DNA of 7,901 nt from Lachnospiraceae bacterium UBA3785 (GTDB taxonomy: Bacteria; Bacillota; Clostridia; Lachnospirales; Lachnospiraceae). The position numbers were made by a program, and so were the translations under genes. A model generated the notes under the pieces. It did no database searches and was not told the DNA's origin. It saw only the letters and a program-made list of their open reading frames with translations. Shown here one piece after another: positions 1 through 5,921 of this stretch. The stretch spans positions 1 through 7,901 of the forward strand of contig DFFD01000181.1 in assembly GCA_002369495.1 (NCBI GenBank), given 5' to 3'. The first letter of the stretch is position 1, and each line of letters opens with the position of its first letter.

Positions 1-167
1 CCTCCGACATCATGATGGCGGCCCGGTGCGGGGTGAATGCATTTCTCGTGAACCACGACGGTTACAGCGCGGAGGCGATCGCGCAGGGGTTCCGGGAGGC
101 CCGCGAGGCCGCGCCGGAGGGGAGCGGGATCGTGCTTGCAGCGGGGTTCCTTCCGGATATAAGATAA
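1..167 (+). CDS. C-terminal fragment of a possible HAD-type hydrolase (5' end outside window)
   Basis: An open frame reading codons from base 3 ends at TAA 165-167 and gives about 54 residues. It begins SDIMMAARCGVNAFLVNHDG and ends AGFLPDIR. The pattern of an Asp followed by a small-residue helix, then 'A..GV.AFLV', resembles motif IV and the following strand of HAD-superfamily phosphatases, where a GD...D motif binds Mg and precedes 'A..AGV....V'. The rest of the protein, including the nucleophilic Asp motif, lies outside the window, so the family call is tentative. It is the only plus-strand gene here and converges on the GH2 gene. Its stop codon runs directly into a strong terminator hairpin, which supports this frame as the true coding end. 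A different Rossmann-like enzyme is possible. Confidence 0.5.
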   Translation, partial: SDIMMAARCGVNAFLVNHDGYSAEAIAQGFREAREAAPEGSGIVLAAGFLPDIR

Positions 168-195
168 CGGGACGGCTTAAGCCGTCCCGTTTTTT
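167..195 (+). terminator. Rho-independent terminator of the plus-strand gene
   Basis: Bases 167-190 form a perfect 24-base palindrome: a ten-base arm, TTAA at the centre, and the exact complementary arm. A run of six T (190-195) follows on the plus strand. The hairpin overlaps the last base of the upstream TAA stop. On the minus strand the sequence after the stem is only TATCTT, so termination of the opposing GH2 transcript here would be weaker, though possible. Confidence 0.9.
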
Positions 196-203
196 GGATG
201 TGA

Positions 204-227
204 GCGCCTGCCGGCGCATTTTTTATT
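204..227 (+). terminator. Second, back-up plus-direction terminator
   Basis: A five-base-pair all-GC stem (GCGCC 204-208 with GGCGC 213-217, loop TGCC) is followed by ATTTTTTATT (218-227). It lies between the first terminator and the end of the convergent GH2 gene. The T-run is on the plus-strand side only, so it would stop transcripts from the left gene before they run antisense into GH2. The stem is short, so confidence is moderate. Confidence 0.55.
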
Positions 228-236
228 CTGTGAAAT

Positions 237-1049
237 TCAGCCGCAGCTGATCTCTGCCGTAACGCTCCCGTTCTCGTCGGAGGCGGTGATGCGGATCGTC
301 CCGGCTTCGCCGGCCTGCACGATCACCTGGGCTTCGCCGAAGTAGGTCGGCACTTCCGACTGTGCGTAATTGCCCTTAAAATAGGTGCTGCCGTTCGCCG
401 TGCCGATCACGGTCCCGTTCTCGGCGGTGAAGGATACGCGGTGCTTCTCCATCGGCTTGATCTCGCCGTTTTTGTCCGTGTAGCGGACTCTGAGATAGAG
501 CATCTCGCCGGGCTTTGCGGAGAGCTTCTCCGGCTCAAGGCGGAGCTCGGTCTCTTTGCCGGCCGTCTTGAGCGTATCCCTGGCGATTTCCCTGCCGGAG
601 GCATCATAGGAGACGGCGGTGAGCTTTCCGGGCTGGTAGGCCACGCGGAAGACAGCGCGCGCCTTGTTCGGTTTCCTCTTGCCGACGCATTTGCCGTTCA
701 CATAGAGCTTTACGAGAGCCGCCCGGGCGTAGACCTCCACGTCGGTCTCCTGGCCTTCGCAGCCGGGGTAGGTCCAGGAGCGCTTCGCGCTGGTCAGCTG
801 CCAGCCGGAGATGCCGGGCCTTTCCTTCTCATAGACCGGGAAGACGGCCAGCTTCGGCCCCTTCTCAAGCTCGAAGGCGATGCGGGTGTAGTCCACCTCA
901 GGGGTCTTCTTGCCGGTCACGTCGATGCGGCACGTGCCGCCGCGGATGCGGTCCTCCGGGGCTTCCGACTTGTAGTCGGCGAACTCTGGGCCGCCGTCGC
1001 CGCATTCTCCGATGTAGTCCCAGCCGGCCCAGACGAAATCGCCGACCAC
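237..1049 (-). CDS. Possible C-terminal GH2 fragment (GTG start), probably not made independently
   Basis: The same frame after the TGA has no ATG near its beginning. The first start-like codon giving a long product is GTG at 1047-1049 (codon 523 of the whole gene), giving 270 residues beginning VVGDFVWAGW. It starts after the GSET nucleophile motif, so it holds only the end of the barrel and the C-terminal Ig-like domains. I see no good Shine-Dalgarno just upstream, where the sequence encodes conserved barrel residues. It is best read as the second part of the interrupted GH2 gene rather than its own gene. Confidence 0.4.
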   Translation of the reverse strand: MVGDFVWAGWDYIGECGDGGPEFADYKSEAPEDRIRGGTCRIDVTGKKTPEVDYTRIAFELEKGPKLAVFPVYEKERPGISGWQLTSAKRSWTYPGCEGQETDVEVYARAALVKLYVNGKCVGKRKPNKARAVFRVAYQPGKLTAVSYDASGREIARDTLKTAGKETELRLEPEKLSAKPGEMLYLRVRYTDKNGEIKPMEKHRVSFTAENGTVIGTANGSTYFKGNYAQSEVPTYFGEAQVIVQAGEAGTIRITASDENGSVTAEISCG

Positions 1050-1157
1050 CTGCGGGACCGCCTTCGCGTCCTCCCAGAAATCGTAGGCGTCGCCGATCAG
1101 GGTCTCGGAGCCGAGGATCAGGCGGTTTGGATACTTCTTCGCATCCTTGCGGTAGCG

Positions 1158-1160
1158 TCA
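1158..1160 (-). other. In-frame TGA codon inside the GH2 gene
   Basis: The minus-strand codons read AAC TGA CGC TAC. The frame is open on both sides, and GH2 homology continues directly from GYNYGN to RYRKDAKKYP and GSET. No base is gained or lost, so this is a point change, not a frameshift. The following base is C, and UGA-C is known as a weak termination context. Confidence 0.93.
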
Positions 1161-2615
1161 GTTGCCGTAGTTGTAGCCGGCGATGTCCATGACGGCGAAC
1201 GCGTCGCGCGTCTTCCAGTCGCAGGGCGGAAGAGAAGCGCCGAACTTCATGAAATCGCAGCCGAGTTTCGCAGCCAGGATGTTGTAGAACTCGGAGCCGA
1301 CCGCTTTCTTCTTCGGCTTTTTGGCCCTGGAGTTCTGGGCGGCCTTCCTGGCGGCTTCCGCCTGCTGTTTGGCCTTCTCGTCGCTGTAGACGCCCATGCC
1401 CATGGAGGAGAGGAAATTGAAGAAAATATTGATGCCGCAGGTCACCGGGCGGGTCGCGTCGAGGCTGTGCAGGTACTCGGTGAAATCTTTCTGCAGGGCG
1501 ATGCCTTTCTCCTGGGCGGTCTCGGCGACCTCGTTGCCGGTGGAGTACATGATCACGGAGGGATGGTTGTAATCCTTGTCCACCATGTCCTTCATATCCT
1601 GCTTCCACCAGTCGGAGACGTAGGATGCGTAGTCGTACTGGGTCTTGTGCATGTACCAGCAGTCGACATACTCATCCATCATCAGCATGCCGAGGCGGTC
1701 GCAGACGTCAAGCTGGTACTTGGAGCAGGGATTGTGGGCGGAGCGGACCGCGTTGTAGCCGGATTCCATGAGGATGCGGATGCGGCGCTCCTCCGCCTCA
1801 GGGTACGTGCAGGCCCCGAGGATCCCGTTGTCGTGGTGGATGCAGGCGCCGCGGATCACGACGCGCTCGCCGTTCAGCGCCACGCCTTTTTCCGGGGTCC
1901 AGGTGAGGGTGCGGATGCCGAAGGTCTCCTCCGCAAGATCCTCGCCGAAGCGGACGCGGGCTTTGTAGAGGTTCGGCGCGTCGGTGCTCCAGAGCTTTGC
2001 ATCGGGGACTGTGATCTCAAAGGGACTTGTGCCCTCAGCCTTTGCCGCGACGGTCTCCCCGTCGAGGATCTCGACGCTGACCTCACCGGGGACCGACGTT
2101 GCGACGTCGATGCGGATGACTGCCGGGCTGATGCCGAGCGTCGTGATCTTCACACCGTTCACCGGGATGTGCTTCTCGTCGCCGGCCCAGATCCAGACCG
2201 GGCGGAAAATGCCCGTCCCGGAATACCAGCGCGAGTTCGGCTGGTCGGCGTTGTGGGCGATGACCTGGAGCTCATTTTCGCCGTCCTTAAGGCGGCCGGT
2301 GAGATCCACGTAGAAATTGGTGTAGCCGTAGGGACGGTAAGCGATCTTCTCCCCGTTCAGGCAGACCTCCGCACTTCGGTAGACGCTCTCGAACTCGAGG
2401 ATGAGGGTTTCATTTTCAGGAAGCTCGTCCCGGGTAAAGATCCTGCGGTACTCATAGTCGCCGCCCTCAAACCAGCCGATATTGCCCTCGCCGAGGCTCG
2501 TGTTCACGCGCGCCTCCGTGCGCATCACGTCGTGCGGGAGTGTGACCGGGATCGCCTCCGCACCGGGCTTTAAGGCGCGGCAGGTCCAGCCGTGGTTGAA
2601 ATCATACTTTTTCAT
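1158..2615 (-). CDS. N-terminal GH2 fragment as translated by the standard code
   Basis: With normal termination, translation from ATG 2613-2615 stops at TGA 1158-1160 and makes 485 residues ending AGYNYGN. This piece keeps the sugar-binding and Ig-like domains and the first part of the barrel, including acid/base Glu362. It lacks the nucleophile and the last barrel strands, so it should not fold into an active enzyme. Residues ~411-440 form a Lys/Ala-rich charged insert in the barrel. A gene caller would probably report this as a separate short GH2 gene. Confidence 0.7.
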   Translation of the reverse strand: MKKYDFNHGWTCRALKPGAEAIPVTLPHDVMRTEARVNTSLGEGNIGWFEGGDYEYRRIFTRDELPENETLILEFESVYRSAEVCLNGEKIAYRPYGYTNFYVDLTGRLKDGENELQVIAHNADQPNSRWYSGTGIFRPVWIWAGDEKHIPVNGVKITTLGISPAVIRIDVATSVPGEVSVEILDGETVAAKAEGTSPFEITVPDAKLWSTDAPNLYKARVRFGEDLAEETFGIRTLTWTPEKGVALNGERVVIRGACIHHDNGILGACTYPEAEERRIRILMESGYNAVRSAHNPCSKYQLDVCDRLGMLMMDEYVDCWYMHKTQYDYASYVSDWWKQDMKDMVDKDYNHPSVIMYSTGNEVAETAQEKGIALQKDFTEYLHSLDATRPVTCGINIFFNFLSSMGMGVYSDEKAKQQAEAARKAAQNSRAKKPKKKAVGSEFYNILAAKLGCDFMKFGASLPPCDWKTRDAFAVMDIAGYNYGN

Positions 2616-2639
2616 GGATCCTCCTTTATGTGAAATGAG

Positions 2640-3800
2640 TTATCTCAGCCTTCTCCGGTAAAAATCGTGAATATAGGTTTTCCTCGCATTGCCCGTGACC
2701 GTGGCTCGGTAGACCTCCGCGATCTCGTCGAAGCCTGCCGTCGAGAGGTCGACCGGCTCGATATCGAGCACGTAGAGTCCCCAGTCGCGGCCGGCGTGCT
2801 CCTTCTTGTAGTCTCTCTTGTAGACCAGCTCGTTGGCCTTGTAGGTCCAGGAGGACCATGACCAGCCGTGCCTGTTGAAGAAGTCCAGCGTCGCGTCCCA
2901 GTCGCTCACCTTGTTCCAGGCGTTGAATTCTCCGACGTAGACCGGGACGCGCGTGTTCCCGGAGATGAGGTGCATCGCGTAGATCATCCGAAGGCAGGTC
3001 TTCTGGGAAAATGGCGTGAGGTTGTAGATGTGGTACTCGGCGGCGACATTTTCCCAGCTGTAGTGCCTTATGCCCACGCCGTGGATCGGAAACGTAAAAT
3101 ACTCGATGAAGATCAGGTGATTCGTATCCACGGAGCGCACCGCCCGGTAGAGCTCGTCGTAGAAATCGCTGCAGATCTTCCCGCCGAACTTGTGGGGCGC
3201 CTTGCGGCACTCATTTAAGAGGTCGTAGCCGAGGACGACGGTGTTGTCACGGTACCGTTCCGCGATGATCTTCCAGAGTCCGATGGTCTTCTCACGGTTC
3301 TCCGGACTGCCGTAGAGATTGAAGCTCGCGTCGTCGCCGGAGTGGAAGTCCATATTCTGGGAGCCGATCGCGCCGTGGAGGTCCAGGATCGCGTAGAGAC
3401 CGTACTGCTCGCACATGGCGAGCGCCCAGTCAAGATAATGGAACGCATCCTCGCGGAGGGTGATCCCGTCGGTGGTGAGATCGCGCCAGGTGAAGGGGAT
3501 GCGGACGGTGTTGAGCCCGACGGAGGCGATCTCCTTAAAATCTTCCTCGGTGATGTAGCTCTGCATGTAGATATGGTAGAGCTCTTCAATCTCCTCGTCG
3601 GTGAGGTTCGGATTGGCCTTCATGGCCCGGAGAGCGCGCTCCGTGGTGTAGACGCCCGTCTCAAAGCTGCCGACACCGGCGGCTGCCATGTAGCACTCCG
3701 GCACGAACCAGTTGCCGAGGTTCACACCGCGGATCTGAAAGACGGAACCGCTGCCGTCGATGAGATTTTTTCCGGATGCATGGATAAATCCCTGTTTCAT
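2640..3800 (-). CDS. GH5 family glycoside hydrolase (cellulase/exo-glucanase type), cytoplasmic
   Basis: This 386-residue protein fits a single GH5 catalytic barrel. It opens with the strand RGVNLGNWFVPE (24-35). It carries NTVRIPFTW (97-105), LDLHGAIGSQN (139-149), GYDLLNEC (191-198) with Glu197 as the expected acid/base, AEYHIYN (254-260), VYVGEFNAW (287-295) with Glu291 as the expected nucleophile, and WSSWTYK (315-321) with the conserved late-barrel Trp. All key GH5 residues are present, so it should be active. There is no signal peptide or membrane segment, which suggests it cuts imported oligosaccharides. The LHGA.GSQN form recalls GH5 glucanases acting on beta-glucans, but the substrate is not certain. 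The start is ATG 3798-3800. Its AAAAGGAG (3808-3815, seven-base gap) lies within the last codons of the symporter gene, whose stop is only two bases away, so translation is probably coupled. The stop is TAA 2640-2642. Confidence 0.9.
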   Translation of the reverse strand: MKQGFIHASGKNLIDGSGSVFQIRGVNLGNWFVPECYMAAAGVGSFETGVYTTERALRAMKANPNLTDEEIEELYHIYMQSYITEEDFKEIASVGLNTVRIPFTWRDLTTDGITLREDAFHYLDWALAMCEQYGLYAILDLHGAIGSQNMDFHSGDDASFNLYGSPENREKTIGLWKIIAERYRDNTVVLGYDLLNECRKAPHKFGGKICSDFYDELYRAVRSVDTNHLIFIEYFTFPIHGVGIRHYSWENVAAEYHIYNLTPFSQKTCLRMIYAMHLISGNTRVPVYVGEFNAWNKVSDWDATLDFFNRHGWSWSSWTYKANELVYKRDYKKEHAGRDWGLYVLDIEPVDLSTAGFDEIAEVYRATVTGNARKTYIHDFYRRRLR

Positions 3801-3802
3801 CT

Positions 3803-5470
3803 TTATGCTCCTTTTATCTTCAGTTCAGGTTTTCCGTTTTTCCTGCGCTGTTCATTGAATTGCCGAAGCTCCTCGTTGTCGGCGATACCCGAAAGGTCCG
3901 GCTCCTCGCCGCTGTCCAGTTTGATCGCGGCGTGGTCGAGCGCGGAGCAGCGTTCCACCTTCATGAAGAGGAACATCGCGAAGATGATCAGGTAGCAGAT
4001 CGTCTCGCCGCCGATGAAGAGCCAGGGCATGGCCGCCCGGATCGCCGGGGAGGAGATGTTGGATGCGGAGTAGTTGAGGGCGGAGAGGATGCTGTTCATG
4101 ATGCCGGTGGCGATGCCGGTCATGCCGGCCATGATCGCGCCGTAGATCATCAGGCTGAAGCCGTCCGTCCGGAAGCCGTTGAGCGCCTCCTGGTGGTCGT
4201 AAACGTCCGCGAGCAGCGCGAGGCCGAGGTACATGGCAGGCGTCGAGCCGAGCGCCTTGATCACGAAGGACACGAGGACGATCGGATAGTTCGAGGGGAA
4301 AAGGAGACCGAGAATGCCGCCGAGGACGGCCATGACGGCTCCGCTTAAGATTGCTTTGCCCTTGCCGATCCTGTTGGCCAGCGGGACAGCGGCCAGCATG
4401 CCGAGCGCGGTCGGGACCGCACCGACGATCGCCAGCGTGCCCTGCAGAGCGCCGCCGTAGGAGACGGTGTAGTTGCCGCTCGCATCCGGAAACATGGCCT
4501 GGCAGAAGTAGAGCTGGGATACATTTTTGATCATGCCCCCGAGCTGGAAGCAGAAGAAGAAGGCCATCATGATGATCCAGAAGGGATCGTGGAGGCAGAC
4601 GGAAGCCTGCTTCCCGATCGGGATCGCTTCCTTCTTCTCCTCGCCGCCGCCGCGGAAAGCTTCCTCGGAGACGCGCTCGCGGGTGAAGAAGTACTCGATG
4701 AGAGCACCGATGACCGTGATGACCATGAGCGCGAGGACGAAGACCTTCCAGTGGTTGTAGGAGGCGAGGCCGTCGTAGATGACCGCTCCGCCTTCATCGA
4801 TGTAGTATTCGATCGTGCCGGCGTCGTTGGTGACCGGCGTGCCCGCGGCCGGGTTCATGTCGTAGACGAAGAGCAGGCGCAGGAAGAAGGGAAGAACCAT
4901 CGAGGCGATGCCCATCGCCGCCATCGCGCAGGCGTTGGAGATCGTGGCGAGGAGGCCTCTGTCCTTGCTCTCGCGGGTCGAGAGGCTGACGATGGCCGCG
5001 TGCGGCGCCGAATACATCGGGAACGCGATCGCAAACCACAGGATGTAGCCGATCGCGAGAAGGATGAGCGCGGCGGTCTGCTTCTCGGGCATGGTTTCAT
5101 TGACGTAGGGCGAGAGCACGAAAAGAACCAGAAGTCCGAGGACGCTTAAGGGTACCGAGAGCAGGACGAGAGGCCTCGCCTTGCCCGCGATAGTGCGGTT
5201 CCTGTCCATCAGGCGGCCGACCATGATGTTGCCCATGATGACGAAGACGACCGAGATCACCGGGATCCAGGCGAAGAACCAGCTCGCCCAGCGGTTGATG
5301 TTGAGGACGTTGGACATGTAGGCGTTGAAATAGTTGGCGAGCACCGCGTTGGCTGTCGCGGCCAGGGTGGGACCGACGAGGTAGCCCAGCACGGCTTCGG
5401 GGAAGATCGTCACCTTGTCGGATTTGATCAGCGTGGGCGGAAGCGGCAGACCTTTTTTCTCTTGTTTCAC
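3803..5470 (-). CDS. GPH-family (glycoside-pentoside-hexuronide) sugar:cation symporter
   Basis: This 555-residue membrane protein has about twelve hydrophobic segments (roughly 27-50, 66-87, 100-121, 132-154, 175-203, 242-262, 297-316, 338-362, 371-391, 394-412, 435-460, 484-504). Between segments 2 and 3 it has GRLMDRNRTIAGKARP, the GPH-type 'G.L.DR.R...GK.RP' loop. Later it has ADVYDHQEALNGFRTDGF, matching the conserved 'AD..D......G.R..G' loop of that family. It should import a glycoside or oligosaccharide with Na+ or H+. The start is GTG 5468-5470, chosen because AGGAGG (5476-5481) sits five bases upstream and the next ATG (residue 52) would remove the first helix. The stop is TAA 3803-3805. 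It is longer than usual for the family because of an extended outer loop (204-241) and a charged C-terminal tail of ~50 residues. It heads the symporter-GH5-GH2 run. The family is well supported; the substrate is not visible. Confidence 0.9.
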   Translation of the reverse strand: MKQEKKGLPLPPTLIKSDKVTIFPEAVLGYLVGPTLAATANAVLANYFNAYMSNVLNINRWASWFFAWIPVISVVFVIMGNIMVGRLMDRNRTIAGKARPLVLLSVPLSVLGLLVLFVLSPYVNETMPEKQTAALILLAIGYILWFAIAFPMYSAPHAAIVSLSTRESKDRGLLATISNACAMAAMGIASMVLPFFLRLLFVYDMNPAAGTPVTNDAGTIEYYIDEGGAVIYDGLASYNHWKVFVLALMVITVIGALIEYFFTRERVSEEAFRGGGEEKKEAIPIGKQASVCLHDPFWIIMMAFFFCFQLGGMIKNVSQLYFCQAMFPDASGNYTVSYGGALQGTLAIVGAVPTALGMLAAVPLANRIGKGKAILSGAVMAVLGGILGLLFPSNYPIVLVSFVIKALGSTPAMYLGLALLADVYDHQEALNGFRTDGFSLMIYGAIMAGMTGIATGIMNSILSALNYSASNISSPAIRAAMPWLFIGGETICYLIIFAMFLFMKVERCSALDHAAIKLDSGEEPDLSGIADNEELRQFNEQRRKNGKPELKIKGA

Positions 5471-5475
5471 GATTT

Positions 5476-5481
5476 CCTCCT
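5476..5481 (-). promoter_or_regulatory. Ribosome binding site that fixes the symporter GTG start
   Basis: Minus-strand AGGAGG, five bases (AAATC) before GTG 5468-5470. This near-perfect Shine-Dalgarno decides the non-ATG start. It begins directly after the T-rich tail of the GC palindrome, so hairpin formation could affect access to it. Confidence 0.85.
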
Positions 5482-5518
5482 ATAAAATAAAGTGCGGGGC
5501 CCGGGCCCGGGCCCCGCA
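5481..5518 (-). terminator. GC-rich perfect palindrome with T-rich tail: terminator or attenuator
   Basis: Bases 5493-5518 are a perfect 26-base palindrome made almost only of G and C (alternating GGG/CCC blocks inside TGCG...CGCA). On the minus strand it is followed by CTTTATTTTATA. It sits ten bases after the stop of the small membrane protein gene and 22 bases before the symporter GTG. The form fits an intrinsic terminator for the GH3/small-protein transcript that would pass some transcription on to the symporter genes. The tail is broken by A residues, so termination may be partial. A DNA-binding site is a less likely reading. Confidence 0.7.
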
Positions 5519-5528
5519 GGCATAAGTG

Positions 5529-5921
5529 TTATTTCTGCAGGTCAATGAAAGATGCGATCACATCAAGCAGGATGGCGATCGCGATGAGCACCGCGAAGAA
5601 AATGTAACCCTTGACCTGATCGTAGGTGTACAGGCCGGAGATCCACCAGCCGAGCGGATCGAGCTGCATATTCACGCTCTGCACAAAGCCCCAGGCGAGC
5701 ACGATCGCGATCACGGTCGCGCAGAGGTTCAGAAAGCGCGGTTTGCCCCTGAGCATCGAGAGAACGACCATGGCGACCGTGAGGACGACGCCGACGATCA
5801 CAATCGTCTGGACGTTCCCCTCCACGACGGACGCGGTCCGGTAGAAGGAGAAGCCGACCACCGCCAGGACCGCCGCGGCGATCATCAGGTAGAAGCTGAG
5901 TCTTTTATCCTTGAGATTCAT
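5529..5921 (-). CDS. Small four-helix membrane protein of unknown function, partner of GH3
   Basis: I do not recognise a named family. The 130-residue product has four hydrophobic segments at about 9-27, 38-57, 63-81 and 104-127. The N-terminus (MNLKDKR) is positively charged and so probably cytoplasmic, as is the C-terminus. A short outer stretch with Trp and Tyr (LDPLGWWISGLYTYD, 88-101) lies between helices 3 and 4. There is no enzyme motif. ATG 5919-5921 directly follows the GH3 stop (TAAATG), and GAAAGGAG (5928-5935) lies in the last GH3 codons, so the two are almost certainly translated together. A role in holding, folding or exporting the membrane-anchored GH3 enzyme is a guess from position only. 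The stop is TAA 5529-5531, followed by the GC palindrome. Confidence 0.8.
   Translation of the reverse strand: MNLKDKRLSFYLMIAAAVLAVVGFSFYRTASVVEGNVQTIVIVGVVLTVAMVVLSMLRGKPRFLNLCATVIAIVLAWGFVQSVNMQLDPLGWWISGLYTYDQVKGYIFFAVLIAIAILLDVIASFIDLQK

Larger units (their letters stand above)
237..2615 (-). pseudogene. GH2 family glycoside hydrolase interrupted by an in-frame TGA
   Basis: One continuous frame of 792 codons encodes a GH2-type glycosidase (beta-galactosidase/beta-glucuronidase superfamily), except that codon 486 is TGA (1158-1160). Domains in order: a jelly-roll sugar-binding domain (~1-145, with LPHDVMRTEA and SRWYSGTGIFRPVW), an Ig-like domain (~150-240), and a TIM barrel (~245-560) with GACIHHDNG, RSAHNP and STGNE. 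Glu362 of STGNE is the expected acid/base. The nucleophile, Glu504 in GSET, lies 18 codons after the stop and is followed by GDFVWAGWDYIGE. C-terminal Ig-like domains follow, the first with SWTYPGCEGQ as in DUF4982-type regions, and the frame ends naturally at TGA 237-239. There is no signal peptide, so it should be cytoplasmic. The start is ATG 2613-2615, preceded by AAAGGAGG at 2620-2627 (four-base gap). The GH5 stop lies 24 bases upstream, so both are probably one operon. GH2 membership is secure; substrate is not known. The residue lost at codon 486 may have been Trp (TGG to TGA). Confidence 0.88.

Noticed and set aside
10..250. Small open frames on both strands around the left terminators
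   Set aside because: They run through the terminator hairpins, have Arg/Pro-rich composition, lack ribosome binding sites, and conflict with the plus-strand frame that ends neatly at TAA 165-167.
1129..1160. Selenocysteine insertion at the GH2 TGA
   Set aside because: A five-base-pair hairpin (1129-1146) starts 11 bases after the TGA, a spacing reminiscent of bacterial SECIS elements. However, the stem is short with a G-U closing pair, and the loop lacks the expected bulged U and apical G/U. No selenocysteine is known to me at this site in GH2 enzymes.
237..1160. Genome-wide recoding of TGA to Trp or Gly
   Set aside because: Only one internal TGA occurs among all genes here, and the GH2 gene ends naturally at TGA 237-239 right after its last Ig-like domain. 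Reading through that one would only add about 20 residues running into the terminators.
898..1608. A 236-codon minus-strand frame overlapping the GH2 interruption, possibly a frameshifted product
   Set aside because: It is in another frame, rich in Arg/Gly/His from GC-rich codon shadows, and GH2 homology stays in the original frame on both sides of the TGA, so no frameshift is needed.
441..2573. A 710-codon open frame on the plus strand, antisense to GH2
   Set aside because: Its codons lie exactly opposite the GH2 codons, so it stays open simply because GH2 avoids TTA, CTA and TCA in this GC-rich genome. The product is low in complexity, looks like no protein family, and the minus strand carries clear GH2 motifs.
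5519..5550. Promoter for the symporter genes (minus-strand TTGACC near the end of the small gene)
   Set aside because: TTGACC resembles a -35 box, but no good -10 box lies 16-18 bases downstream, so the match is not better than chance.
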